From contig JAHCHX010000001.1 in NCBI GenBank assembly GCA_026129545.1, forward strand, positions 3,379,001 to 3,443,000: 64,000 nucleotides of DNA. Direction: 5' to 3'. The position numbers and the translations under genes were made by a program. Positions 1 to 9,025 of this stretch are shown one piece after another. Source of the stretch: Saprospiraceae bacterium. GTDB lineage: Bacteria > Bacteroidota > Bacteroidia > Chitinophagales > Saprospiraceae. Below the pieces are notes generated by a model. The model ran no database searches. It was not told the origin of the DNA and saw only the letters and a program-made list of their open reading frames with translations. How positions within the stretch are numbered: position 1 is the stretch's first letter; each line of letters opens with the position of its first letter.

Positions 1-2
1 GC

Positions 3-1850
3 GAAAAGTATGGCGAATGGCTTTCGCCATTGCTCCAACACGCCCACCGGTTCGGCTTTCCCGTCCATGCGCCATTTGAGCAACTGACCAAAGAACAGGT
101 AAAATTGCTTTGGAGCGGCAACCAGTATTTCTACGGGATTGACGCTTTTTTCAAGGAGTTGGAAAGCAAAACCTACAAAATCCAGAACCGCGTCGCGCTC
201 GCTCGCTATCGAGGCAAAACTACCTGCCCCACTTGCGAAGGCGGACGGTTGCGCCCAGAAGCATTGTGCGTGAAAATTGGCGGCAAAAACATCTCGGAAC
301 TCACGGGCGTGCCGCTCGACGAGGTCTTGTCATTTTTTCAAAATCTTGAACTCAGCGAGCATGACCGCCAAGTCGCCAAACGCATCCTTTTGGAAATCAA
401 CAGCCGCCTGCGGTTCATGGTCGAACTCGGCCTCGGCTACCTCACGCTCGACCGCATCTCGAACACCCTCAGCGGCGGCGAAACCCAACGCATCCACCTG
501 ACCCGAACGCTCGGCTCCAACTTGACGGCTTCGATGTATCTCCTCGACGAGCCTTCTGTGGGCTTGCACCCGCGCGACACGGGGCGTTTGGTCAAGGTTT
601 TGAAAGAACTCCGCGATTTGGGCAACACGGTCGTGGTGGTCGAACACGAAGAGGAAGTCATCAAAAACGCTGATTACCTAGTGGATATGGGGCCGGAGGC
701 GGGCGTTCATGGTGGCAACGTGGTTTATGCGGGGGATTTCTCCAAAATAAGCACCGCAGCGCCGGAAAGCCTCACGGCCAAATACATGAGCGGCAAAATG
801 GCGATTGAAACCCCAAAAGTTCGCCGCCCGGCCAAAGAGTTTTTGCTCTTGAAAGGCGCTCGCCAGCACAATTTGAAAAATATCAATGTCCAAATCCCGC
901 TGCATTGCCTCACGGTCGTGAGCGGCGTTTCAGGCTCTGGCAAAACGACCCTCGTGCGCGACATTCTTTACCCAGCCTTGATGCAACACCTGCCCGACAA
1001 CCCCGGCAAACAGCCCGGCTCCTTCGATGGCTTGGAAGGGAATTTCAAAAAAGTGACCCGCGTGGAGTTCATCAACCAAAGCCCGATTGGCAAAAGCAGC
1101 CGCTCCAACCCGATTACCTACGTCAAAGCCTACGACTACATCCGCGACCTTTTTGCAAGCCAGCAACTCTCGAAGATTCGTGGCTTTCAGCCCAAACATT
1201 TCAGTTTCAATGTGGAAGGGGGGCGCTGCGAGACCTGCAAAGGCGAAGGCGAGCAGGTGGTGGAGATGCAATTCCTCGCCGATGTCCACCTCGAATGTGA
1301 GGAATGCAAAGGCCGCCGCTTCAGGCAGGAAGTGCTCGACGTGCAGTACAAAGGCAAAAGCATTTTTGATGTGCTGAACATGAGCATCGAGGAGGCGCTT
1401 GATTTTTTCAAGGGCAACAAAGACATCACGGAGCGCATCCAGCCACTCTTCGATGTGGGTTTGGGCTATGTGCATCTTGGTCAATCGTCCTCGACCCTTT
1501 CCGGCGGCGAGGCGCAGCGCGTGAAACTCGCCTCTTTCCTGATTCGGGAAAATTCCGGCGGCCACATCTTTTTCATCTTCGACGAACCCACGACGGGGCT
1601 GCACTTCCATGATATCCAAAAGCTGCTCAAAGCCATCAACGCGCTCGTGGAAAAAGGCCACTCGGTCCTCGTGGTGGAGCACAACATGGAGGTCATCAAA
1701 TCGGCAGACTGGGTGATTGACCTTGGGCCGGAAGGTGGCAAGGAAGGCGGCCATCTTGTGTACGAGGGCACGCCGGAGGGTTTGACAAAGGTGAAGGAGA
1801 GTTACACGGGAAGGTTTTTGGGACAGAAGCTGAATGGCAAAAAAAATTGA
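3..1850 (+). CDS. uvrA: UvrABC excinuclease subunit A, C-terminal part (5' end outside window)
   Basis: This is the damage-recognition ATPase of nucleotide excision repair, acting with UvrB and UvrC on bulky DNA lesions. The frame is open to the left edge, so about a third of the protein is missing; the TTG at 30 is not a real start. Visible are the C-terminal part of ATPase domain I (signature LSGGETQRI, Walker B LLDEPSVGLH), then domain II with Walker A GVSGSGKTT, a CxxC...CxxC zinc module (CETCKGEG and CEECKGRR), signature LSGGEAQRV and Walker B IFDEPTTGLH. It ends normally at 1850. A diverged copy of its last ~65 codons lies at 4297-4496, beyond the restriction-modification module. Confidence 0.97.
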   Translation, partial: EKYGEWLSPLLQHAHRFGFPVHAPFEQLTKEQVKLLWSGNQYFYGIDAFFKELESKTYKIQNRVALARYRGKTTCPTCEGGRLRPEALCVKIGGKNISELTGVPLDEVLSFFQNLELSEHDRQVAKRILLEINSRLRFMVELGLGYLTLDRISNTLSGGETQRIHLTRTLGSNLTASMYLLDEPSVGLHPRDTGRLVKVLKELRDLGNTVVVVEHEEEVIKNADYLVDMGPEAGVHGGNVVYAGDFSKISTAAPESLTAKYMSGKMAIETPKVRRPAKEFLLLKGARQHNLKNINVQIPLHCLTVVSGVSGSGKTTLVRDILYPALMQHLPDNPGKQPGSFDGLEGNFKKVTRVEFINQSPIGKSSRSNPITYVKAYDYIRDLFASQQLSKIRGFQPKHFSFNVEGGRCETCKGEGEQVVEMQFLADVHLECEECKGRRFRQEVLDVQYKGKSIFDVLNMSIEEALDFFKGNKDITERIQPLFDVGLGYVHLGQSSSTLSGGEAQRVKLASFLIRENSGGHIFFIFDEPTTGLHFHDIQKLLKAINALVEKGHSVLVVEHNMEVIKSADWVIDLGPEGGKEGGHLVYEGTPEGLTKVKESYTGRFLGQKLNGKKN

Positions 1851-1851
1851 T

Positions 1852-1859
1852 TATCTTTG
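1852..1859 (+). promoter_or_regulatory. -7 promoter element TATCTTTG before the methyltransferase
   Basis: Matches the Bacteroidota sigma-A -7 consensus TAnnTTTG and lies 18 bp before the methyltransferase ATG at 1877. No TTG was found at the usual 17-23 bp further upstream, so only half of the promoter is supported. Confidence 0.4.
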
Positions 1860-1876
1860 CAGACAATTCGTCACAA

Positions 1877-3235
1877 ATGAATCTTACGGCAGTCAGCTTA
1901 TTCGCATCGGGTGGCATCGGCGATTGGGTATTGCGTGCCAACTCAATTGACCTATTGGTGGCAAACGAATTGCTGGCCGACCGTTGTGAGGTTTTGAAGT
2001 GCAATTTCCCGGAGACCCATGTTTTTCATGGAGATGTGTGGGCTTTGCAAAAGGAGATTATTGCAGAGACAAAAAAGCGTTTGAATGGGAAACAATTGGA
2101 TATTCTCTATGCCACGCCGCCGTGTCAAGGAATGTCGAAAAACGGGCGAGGAACGATTTTGAACAACATTCGCAAAGGGATTCGACCCAAAGCCGGATGA
2201 GCGCAACCGGCTGATTATCCCGGTAATTGAAATCGCCAAAGCACTCCGCCCTCGATTGATTTTGTTGGAGAACGTGCCAGAAATGGAGAACACACTGATT
2301 GAAACTCCTGATGGCGAGTTCAAACTGATTTTGGAATACATCAAAGAAGAATTGGGTGAAGAATACATCGGCAAGGGAGAAACAGTTGAGTTCGCCGACT
2401 ACGGTGTTCCGCAAAAACGGCAAAGGCTCATTTCCATTTTTTCCAACGATACCAGCTGCCAAGAATATTTTTCATTGGTCGGTTCGTTTATCCCAGAAAC
2501 TACCCATGCGGATACGCCAACTTATGGCAAAAAACGTTGGCGGACAGTGCGCGATGCCATTTCTCATTTGCCCAAGTTGGATGCGCAAAATCCAAAATCA
2601 GCTACTTCCTCAATTCCATACCATCGGGTTCCCTTGCTGGACGACGAGAAATATTTTTGGGTTTCCAACGCGCCACCTGAACGAAGTGCATTTGACAATC
2701 AATGTGTTAAATGCGGGTTTGAGCGGAACTCCACACATGGCAGCCAGCGAACGAAAGAAGGAATCAACCGGGCGAAAAAGGACACGCCTATTCGTTGTCA
2801 GCGTTGCGACGCTGTTTTGCCGCGCCCTTGGGTCATTGAAAATGGCGAATACCGCCTGATGAACGGTTTTACCAGTGCCTACAAACGGATGCGTTGGGAT
2901 GCTCCGGCCAAAACGCGCTCACGACCAACCTCTCCTACGCTTGCAGCGACAGCAAACTGCACCCGGAACAGCATCGGACACTGTCACTCTACGAGGCATT
3001 CATCATTCACACGATTGCCGAATATGAGTATTTCTGGAAACGCGCCGACGGCAAGCCGTTGAGCGACAAATCTATCCGGGAAATCATTGGGGAGAGTATT
3101 CCTCCAAAAGGGTTGGAGCCAATCGTGCGGCTCTTGTGCGATGTGTTGCAAGGCAAAAAGTTGGAAGAAATTTCTTTTCAGCAACGTCACCATATTCAAC
3201 TGCAACTGTTCACCGTGCAGGAGCCAGCGGGATAA
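1877..3235 (+). pseudogene. DNA (cytosine-5)-methyltransferase, two compensating frameshifts
   Basis: Modification enzyme of a type II restriction-modification system; it would transfer methyl from SAM to C5 of cytosine in the recognition site. The N-terminal frame (ATG 1877) carries motif I (SLFASGGIGD) and the catalytic loop ATPPCQGMS. Near 2177 one extra base breaks the frame. The next frame carries LLENVPEM (ENV motif) and QKRQRLISIF (motif VIII), plus a CVKCG...CQRC pair that looks like a zinc-binding insertion. Near 2905 a second shift returns to the first frame, which continues to 3235. Because the two shifts cancel, the reconstructed enzyme is about 450 aa, full-length for the family. 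It converges on the endonuclease gene with 21 bp between stops. Either a recently inactivated gene or two sequence errors. Confidence 0.85.
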
Positions 3236-3256
3236 GATTGCTGTTGTTGTACTTGT

Positions 3257-3991
3257 TCAAGAAGGTGATATATCTTTATCGTCAAGTACATACACTATTC
3301 CCTCGTACATTTTTTTCACGCCACTTCGAGGCATAATTGAGACGCTTGTGGTTCTGCCGCCCCCTTTTTTCGGCTGAATAATCTCGCCCCAATCGGCAGG
3401 CGACAAATCGGCGGAGAAGAAAACCGCCGCAATGCGCGGTACCCCACCAATGAAATCCCAAAGCAATCCAATCAAGTTATTAGTGTCGCGGTGATGTGCT
3501 TTCCAATCATAACCAGTCAAAAAGTCAATTCGTTGGTCTCCGATTTCTGGCTTGGCAAGTCCTTTTTTGAGAAATACAGCAGGTGTCGGCAAGCTCCCGC
3601 AAGTTGCTTTTACTTCAATTCCGCCATTGGCAAATGGGCTGAAAGGTTGTTTGTCGCGCAAACGAAGTTTCAGGTCATCCCAAAGTTGTTTTCCTTGCTC
3701 ATCCATCACCAATAAATCGGGATAGCCATCTTGGTGCGGATTTTTCAGAAAAAAGCCTTTTGAATTTTTGGCAAGCGCAGCCGCGAAAAGTTCTCCGATA
3801 AACGCACTCAAATTTCTCATTCCCAAGATTTCAAAAATATCCACCTCGAACCTGTTGATTTTATCCAAAACCTCGTGTGTTTGGTTTATCGCTTTTGAAA
3901 TCAAAGACTTATCAATCAAAACCGATTGGCCAAAAGTAGTCTTGAATTCAATGTTGGTGGCCGGAAGCGGTTGGGTGTAGTGGAGCGCCAT
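3257..3991 (-). CDS. Type II restriction endonuclease (PD-(D/E)XK type)
   Basis: Predicted partner nuclease of the methyltransferase; the recognition sequence cannot be read from the protein. In 244 aa there is a plausible PD-(D/E)XK core: GYPDLLVMDEQG near residues 89-100 followed by GGIEVKAT near 123-130, supplying D...E-x-K. It sits 1 bp downstream of the Xre-type controller on the same strand, the usual C-R arrangement that delays nuclease expression until DNA is methylated. It converges on the methyltransferase gene. If that gene is truly frameshifted, an active nuclease would be toxic, which favours sequence error or readthrough in the methyltransferase. Function rests on context plus the motif. 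Confidence 0.75.
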   Translation of the reverse strand: MALHYTQPLPATNIEFKTTFGQSVLIDKSLISKAINQTHEVLDKINRFEVDIFEILGMRNLSAFIGELFAAALAKNSKGFFLKNPHQDGYPDLLVMDEQGKQLWDDLKLRLRDKQPFSPFANGGIEVKATCGSLPTPAVFLKKGLAKPEIGDQRIDFLTGYDWKAHHRDTNNLIGLLWDFIGGVPRIAAVFFSADLSPADWGEIIQPKKGGGRTTSVSIMPRSGVKKMYEGIVYVLDDKDISPS

Positions 3992-3992
3992 G

Positions 3993-4205
3993 TCAAAAGT
4001 CGTTCAAGAGTTCAGAGGGTTTTACATCCAATGCCTCAGCGAAACGACAGATATTGAGCAGTGAGAGGTTGCGCTTACCCCGCTCCACCAAACTGATATA
4101 CGTCCGGTCGAATCCGGCCTTGAAGGCGAGTGCTTCTTGGCTCATTCCCTTTTCTTCTCTAAGCGTTTTAACCTTGTTTCCGAAAATTCGCAACTTGTTG
4201 TCCAC
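3993..4205 (-). CDS. Xre-type helix-turn-helix controller of the restriction module
   Basis: Small DNA-binding regulator of about 70 aa with a clear HTH_3 fold: KTLREEKGMSQEALAFKAGF, then DRTYISLVERGKRN and NICRFAEALDVKPSELL. It resembles C (controller) proteins of type II systems, which activate the endonuclease gene and repress themselves. It lies directly upstream of the endonuclease gene, probably co-transcribed. The frame stays open to 4328, but that extension runs antisense through the duplicated uvrA tail and lacks family similarity, so I chose the GTG at 4205. The exact start is uncertain. Confidence 0.8.
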   Translation of the reverse strand: MDNKLRIFGNKVKTLREEKGMSQEALAFKAGFDRTYISLVERGKRNLSLLNICRFAEALDVKPSELLNDF

Positions 4206-4296
4206 CAGAGCATTTTTGACAAAAGTCCGAGAGTGTGACGGATTCGACAACGGACAATGAGTCACATTCAGAACAGATTTGAAAATCCTCCAAGCA

Positions 4297-4496
4297 AAAA
4301 AGGCCACTCGGTGCTCGTAGTGGAGCACAATATGGAGGTCGTCAAATCGGCGGACTGGGTGATTGACCTCGGGCCGGAAGGTGGCAAAGAGGGCGGGAAT
4401 CTTGTTTTTGAAGGTATGCCGGAAGTTTTGGTGAAGGTGGGGGAGAGTTATACGGGAAGGTTTTTGGGAGGGAAGTTGGAAAGTCCGAAGTGTTGA
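4297..4496 (+). pseudogene. Duplicated, diverged 3' end of uvrA
   Basis: About 65 codons correspond to the end of the uvrA gene at 1652-1850. Both begin at an A-rich stretch followed by GGCCACTCGGT. The protein segments share [14 protein letters not shown] and [18 protein letters not shown], then differ at scattered sites (HLVYEG against NLVFEG) and at the last residues. The DNA differs by many silent changes, so this is not a recent perfect copy. It has no start of its own. It marks the right border of the restriction-modification insertion. Confidence 0.85.
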
Positions 4497-4517
4497 AAAT
4501 CATATTTTTAAGCACCC

Positions 4518-4551
4518 ACGTTTACGAAACTTTCAAAAGTTTCGTAAACGT
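4518..4551. repeat. Perfect 16-bp-arm hairpin (family 1)
   Basis: Arms ACGTTTACGAAACTTT and its complement separated by CA. A sister hairpin, identical except G/C replaced by T/A in the middle of each arm, lies at 20848-20880. It could act as a bidirectional terminator after the uvrA copy or be a REP-like repeat. No long T tract follows. Confidence 0.7.
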
Positions 4552-4584
4552 AAGTCGCTTAAAATGAAGTCAATTTTCTAACCC

Positions 4585-4875
4585 TTGATTCGCATTGTCA
4601 ATGAATTGACAAGAGTGCTGACCGAAAAATTCGGCATACCTGCTGACAAGGTTAATCGCATTTTGGATGCCTTGAATCAAGTAGTTGCCATAATTGTCGA
4701 ACCAAATATTCCTCTGCCGAATATCTGCCGTGACCCAGATGACAACTACATCCTTCAACTCGCGGAATCTGCAAAAGCCGACCTTATCGTCACTGGCGAC
4801 AAAGACCTGCTTACGTTGGCACCTATCCGCAATGTTCAGCTTATTTCACTAGCCGTGTTTCTTCAATTGCATTGA
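4585..4875 (+). pseudogene. PIN-domain toxin, N-terminally truncated
   Basis: The 96-aa reading frame opens at a TTG and matches the C-terminal two thirds of COG1569-type PIN toxins (VapC-like ribonucleases). Visible are VLTEKFGIPADKV and CRDPDDNYILQLAESAKAD, then LIVTGDKDLL with the conserved acidic residues. The first acidic residue and strand that normally begin a PIN domain (~140 aa) are missing; directly upstream is the hairpin at 4518-4551. No antitoxin gene is adjacent. The likely explanation is a broken toxin-antitoxin remnant at the edge of the restriction-modification insertion. A functional alternative start was not found. Confidence 0.6.
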
Positions 4876-5107
4876 GTTTATCCCTCCCCTATACTCAAAG
4901 CCCTCTACCGCAACAACTATAGATTCTTTGAAGTGCGGCCCATCGCAATCGGAGAATTCTGGCTCCGCTGATGCAAACAATTAAACCACCTGCCAAAACG
5001 TAGGGGGGTGTTTCTTTCGTAAATCCAGACACGTTCACGGAGGAAGACACTTTTGATTTGCCCCCCTAATTGTACCAGCATTTCACCCGCCTTCTCGAAA
5101 CATTCCC
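4876..5107. other. Intergenic stretch with a possible coding remnant
   Basis: No complete gene. Around 4898-4970 a short open stretch reads ALYRNNYRFFEVRPIAIGEF before a stop; it looks protein-like but I do not recognise it. Nothing else supported. Confidence 0.3.
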
Positions 5108-5115
5108 TACTTTTG
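5108..5115 (+). promoter_or_regulatory. -7 promoter element TACTTTTG
   Basis: Matches TAnnTTTG, 35 bp before the ATG at 5150. No TTG lies at the usual upstream spacing, so the call is partial. Confidence 0.4.
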
Positions 5116-5149
5116 GAGCTCTTTTCTCAAATCTGATTTTTCAAAAACT

Positions 5150-5602
5150 ATGAAACGGATACTCGCATTCTCCCTTTTCCTCCTGACTGCCACTGCATCC
5201 TTCGCCCAAAAAGTGATGGCCAAGCCCCCGGCCGGTGCCGCTTCTGCCAACGATGCCGTGGCCCGCGAAGCCACCGACAAGCTGGTGACAAAATATACCC
5301 TCAACGCCGACCAAGCCAAGGAAATGTATGGTGTGCAGCAGCGCAAACTTCGCAACCTCGAAGAGATTGCCCCGCTTCAGTCCAGCAATCGAAGCCAATA
5401 CCTAAGCAAATTGGAAAACGTGCAAAAAGGCACGCTGGGGAGCATTCGCCGCATCCTGCGCACCAAAGAACAAGTGGACCTGTACAACAAAACCCAGTCG
5501 GAGGTGCGCGTCCAGCGTGCCAACTTGCGCAAGGAACTCACACCCAAAAATCTTTCAAAAGATGATTTGCAGGCGGCGCTTTTGGAAATTTACGCAGAAT
5601 GA
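5150..5602 (+). CDS. Exported helical protein of unknown function
   Basis: A 150-aa protein with a clear signal peptide (MKRILAFSLFLLTATASFAQ). The mature part is Ala/Lys/Arg-rich and almost wholly helical: KYTLNADQAKEMYGVQQRKLRNLEE and LSKLENVQKGTLGSIRRILR. The layout (short, periplasmic, charged amphipathic helices following 'LTADQ..') resembles the small Spy/CpxP-like or heavy-metal-resistance helical proteins common in Bacteroidota, but no defining motif is present. It stands alone between the PIN remnant and the NUDIX gene, with its own likely promoter. Function not assigned. Confidence 0.75.
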   Translation: MKRILAFSLFLLTATASFAQKVMAKPPAGAASANDAVAREATDKLVTKYTLNADQAKEMYGVQQRKLRNLEEIAPLQSSNRSQYLSKLENVQKGTLGSIRRILRTKEQVDLYNKTQSEVRVQRANLRKELTPKNLSKDDLQAALLEIYAE

Positions 5603-5754
5603 TGGGCTGATTCTTCTTGTTGTAGCGTCCTGTCCTTTGCCGTCCGGCCGCTACTTTTTGTGTTTTCACGAAAACTTTATATCACCTTTCCTGACTTGCG
5701 CCTAACTTGCGCCGACAGACAAAAAATTCTTCATTCTTAATCCGCTCGTTCGCC

Positions 5755-6237
5755 ATGCTCATTTTCGCAGTGCGGCTCATCATTGAGGAAAACGGAAAGA
5801 TACTCTGCCTAAGGCAAACCAAGAAAAATGGCGGGCGCTACTCGCTCATTGGCGGCAACGTGGAAGAACATGAGTTCGCCCGTGAGGCGCTCGCCCGCGA
5901 AGCCTCCGAAGAAGCAGGCATCCATGTGGAGCCGGAAGACCTGACATTGGTCCATGTGTTGCACCGCCACAAACTGAAAAAAGACGAGACCCTACTGGTG
6001 CTCTATTTCAAGGCCGCGCGATTTCACGGCGAGCCGGAGTCTTTGGAGCCTAAAAAGTTCAAAGACGTAGCGTGGCTGCCTATCCACAACTTGCCCGACG
6101 ATGTTTCCAAGCCCACCCTTCATGTGCTCCAATGCATCCGAAAAGGGGAGATTTACTCTGAATACCCCGCACGAGGCAAGGTGTTGGCGTTCTGGGAACA
6201 ATTCGGCAACAAATGGGCTGGGTTTTCTGATTTTTGA
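5755..6237 (+). CDS. NUDIX hydrolase
   Basis: Mg-dependent pyrophosphohydrolase acting on a nucleoside-diphosphate-linked substrate that cannot be specified. The Nudix box is complete: G-N-V-E-E-H-E followed after seven residues by REASEEAGI (residues ~37-59). It is preceded by a typical N-terminal strand LIFAVRLIIEENGKILC. The frame opens 16 codons earlier, but ATG 5755 starts the conserved fold, giving 160 aa, normal for the family. The C-terminus (EYPARGKVLAFWEQFG) is a non-catalytic extension. Monocistronic, followed by the permease cluster. Confidence 0.9.
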   Translation: MLIFAVRLIIEENGKILCLRQTKKNGGRYSLIGGNVEEHEFAREALAREASEEAGIHVEPEDLTLVHVLHRHKLKKDETLLVLYFKAARFHGEPESLEPKKFKDVAWLPIHNLPDDVSKPTLHVLQCIRKGEIYSEYPARGKVLAFWEQFGNKWAGFSDF

Positions 6238-6385
6238 AATCGTCGCCTCGTCCGTTCTCGCACAATTTTGTCCGAAATCGGACATCCCGCTCCGGCACTT
6301 TTCCCCACAATAGACTGATTTTCAGGAGTGACTTGTTTCGGCATGAGGTATGGAGCATGGTATAGCACATCAAGCTTTTGTGACC

Positions 6386-8842
6386 ATGATTCAAAATTAT
6401 CTCAAGCTCGCGCTCCGCAACCTTCGCAAGCACACCCTCTATTCGTCGCTCAATATCGCGGGACTGGCCATCGGCATTGCCGCCTGCTTGCTCATCGTGC
6501 TATATGTGGCGCATGAGCTGAGCTACGACCGTTGGAATCCATATTCGGAACGAATCGTCCGCCCTTGCGCCGATATTCAATTTGGCGGCCACCATCACCA
6601 ACTGGCGACAGTAGGCTCCGTCGTGGCACCGGAAGCAGCAGCCGAACTGCCCGAAATAGAAGCGTGGTGCCGATTCAGGAGTTACGGCTCGTATTTGGTG
6701 AAACGCGACGGACCCGCTCAGCAAAATATAAAGGAAGAGCACGTGCTGACGGTGGATAGTTCTTTTTTTGAGGTTTTCCCCATAAAAGTGTTGGAGGGCG
6801 ACGCTCGCAATTGTCTCGCCCAACCTCAGACGGTCGCCATCTCGCGCAGCCGAGCGGAAAAGTATTTTTCATCACCGCAAGCAGCTTTGGGCCAAACACT
6901 CGTGTTCGAAAACAACGAGCGTTGGCAAGTGACAGCCGTCTATGAAGACATTCCAGCCAACACGCATTTCAAAGCGGATTTGCTGCTATCCATGAATGGC
7001 AACGAGGAGCTGAAAAACGACCCGCCTTTTTGGGCGAGTAACAATAACTTCAACACTTACCTGCTGCTCCGCAAGGGCACTGACCTTGCGGCGTTCAATC
7101 AAAAGTTTGAAAAACTCGTCACCGAAAAGGTGAGGGTTACAGTGCGGGCCCTACTCGGCACCACCTTAGAAGAGGTGGAAAAGACTGGCCAATATGCCCG
7201 CTACTACCTGCAAAACCTGACCGATATTCACCTGCATTCCGACCTCAAGGCAGAATTGGCGCCCAACGGCAGCATTCGTTATGTGTGGATTTTCAGCGCC
7301 ATTGCAGCGTTTATCCTGCTCATCGCCTGCATCAATTTTATGAATCTCGCCACCGCCCGTTCGTCGGGTCGCGCTAAGGAGGTGGGTATGCGCAAAGTAT
7401 TGGGGGGCACGCGTTCGTCGCTTGTCGGTCAGTTTTTGAGCGAGTCTTCGCTCATTTCGGCCTTTTCGGTGGCTTTGGCGGTGTTGTTGGCAGCTGTGGC
7501 CATGCCGTGGTATCGCGACTTGACGGGCCGCGACCTGAGCATGCCGTGGGGGCATCCCTTGTTTTGGCTTTTGCTGCTCGGCACCATAGGACTCGTGGGT
7601 TTGATGGCGGGGAGTTATCCCGCGTTTTTCCTGTCCGCCTTCGATTCCTTGCGGGTGTTGAAAGGTCAAGTGGCTGGCTTGGGCAAAGGGGGGCGTTTTC
7701 GCAGTGTGCTCGTGGTGTTTCAATTCACCATTTCCGTCGCGCTAATCATTGCCACCATATTGGTTTTCAATCAATTGAATTTTATTCAAAACAAAAAACT
7801 CGGTTTTGAGAAAAGTCAGGTCATCGTGCTCAACGATGCCTATGCGCTTGGCGACAAAATCTACCGATTGAAAGAGGAAATGCTCCAGCACCCGGCTATC
7901 GAAAGCGCCACCGTATCGGGCTTCCTGCCGGTGCCGAGCAACCGCAGCGACCAGATATTTTCAAAAAGCCAATCCTTCGACCAGAATGATGCCGTTTCGA
8001 TGCAACACTGGCGGGTGGATGGCGACTATCTTGCCACCATGGGCATTGAAATTGTGCAAGGCCGGGGGTTCGATCCCGCTCGCGTCACAGATAGCACGGG
8101 AGTCATTCTGAACGAGACGGCTGCCCGGCAGTTTGGCTTCGCTGACCCAATTGGCCAAAAAATCTATGTACCCAACCGCAATTTTCAGGAGGCTCCCAAA
8201 CCGGAAGATTTTATGGCTCTGACCATTATCGGGGTGGTGAAAGATTTCCATTGGTCGAGCCTACGCGACAATATCGGTGCCCTGTGCTTCCAATTGGGAG
8301 CCTCTCGCGGCCATGCTTGCTTCCGCTACAAAGGCGCGGAGACGGCATCGGTCATCGCTGCATTGGAAAGGAACTGGAAAAGCCTCTCGCCCGACCAGCC
8401 GTTCAGTTACCGTTTTATGGATGACGCTTTTGCCCGGATGTACGAAGCGGAACAGCGCGTCGGCACTATCGCTGGCATTTTTGGCTTGCTCTCCATCTTA
8501 GTGTCTTGTCTTGGCTTGTTTGGCTTGGCAGCGTTCACCACGGAGCAACGCACCAAGGAAATTGGCATCCGCAAAGTCCTAGGTGCCTCCGTCGCTTCTG
8601 TGGTCAGCATGTTGGCCAAAGACTTTTTGAAACTTGTCGTGTTCGCCATTGTCATCGCCATACCAATCGCTTATTGGGCCATGGACAAATGGTTGCGGGA
8701 TTTTGCCTACCGTATTGACATTCAGTGGTGGTTGTTTGCCTTGTCGGGTATTATCGCCGTGGTCGTCGCGTTTTTGACGGTGAGTTTTCAGAGCGTGCGG
8801 GCGGCGCTGGCGAATCCTGTTAAATCGCTTAGAAGCGAGTGA
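6386..8842 (+). CDS. MacB/FtsX-family ABC transporter permease, paralog 1 of 5
   Basis: Inner-membrane permease subunit of the MacB/LolE/FtsX superfamily, which moves substrates or transmits force across the periplasm using a separate ATPase. Domains in the 818 aa: TM1 at ~19-42; periplasmic MacB-PCD; FtsX block with TM segments around residues 300-420, containing RAKEVGMRKVLGG; a second periplasmic domain; a second FtsX block near 690-810 containing RTKEIGIRKVLGA. It ends ANPVKSLRSE, almost identical in the next paralogs. I chose ATG 6386 (MIQNYLKLALRNLRKH) because all paralogs begin this way; the frame opens 12 codons earlier. No ATPase gene is beside it. Substrate unknown. Confidence 0.9.
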   Translation: MIQNYLKLALRNLRKHTLYSSLNIAGLAIGIAACLLIVLYVAHELSYDRWNPYSERIVRPCADIQFGGHHHQLATVGSVVAPEAAAELPEIEAWCRFRSYGSYLVKRDGPAQQNIKEEHVLTVDSSFFEVFPIKVLEGDARNCLAQPQTVAISRSRAEKYFSSPQAALGQTLVFENNERWQVTAVYEDIPANTHFKADLLLSMNGNEELKNDPPFWASNNNFNTYLLLRKGTDLAAFNQKFEKLVTEKVRVTVRALLGTTLEEVEKTGQYARYYLQNLTDIHLHSDLKAELAPNGSIRYVWIFSAIAAFILLIACINFMNLATARSSGRAKEVGMRKVLGGTRSSLVGQFLSESSLISAFSVALAVLLAAVAMPWYRDLTGRDLSMPWGHPLFWLLLLGTIGLVGLMAGSYPAFFLSAFDSLRVLKGQVAGLGKGGRFRSVLVVFQFTISVALIIATILVFNQLNFIQNKKLGFEKSQVIVLNDAYALGDKIYRLKEEMLQHPAIESATVSGFLPVPSNRSDQIFSKSQSFDQNDAVSMQHWRVDGDYLATMGIEIVQGRGFDPARVTDSTGVILNETAARQFGFADPIGQKIYVPNRNFQEAPKPEDFMALTIIGVVKDFHWSSLRDNIGALCFQLGASRGHACFRYKGAETASVIAALERNWKSLSPDQPFSYRFMDDAFARMYEAEQRVGTIAGIFGLLSILVSCLGLFGLAAFTTEQRTKEIGIRKVLGASVASVVSMLAKDFLKLVVFAIVIAIPIAYWAMDKWLRDFAYRIDIQWWLFALSGIIAVVVAFLTVSFQSVRAALANPVKSLRSE

Positions 8843-9025
8843 TGACAAGCCGGAACGTTGTTTTGTTTTTCGTAAAAACCGAGTTTGTATCATGAGCTAA
8901 ATGTTTGACAGGATTTACAGATTGATATGAATTAGGTGATTGATTTTCAATAAAAAAACTGTCATCTTGTAGACCCTGTCAAAAAACATTGTGAGGCAGC
9001 CTCTTCAGTCATCAACTCATACTGC

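Noticed and set aside
930..1754. Long antisense frame in uvrA (274 aa), and similar shadows in the permeases and pepA
   Set aside because: They lie opposite strongly conserved genes in GC-rich DNA and show no family motif or signal peptide.
4257..4496. A new small gene ending KLESPKC
   Set aside because: It is the duplicated uvrA tail with an accidental start in the module border.
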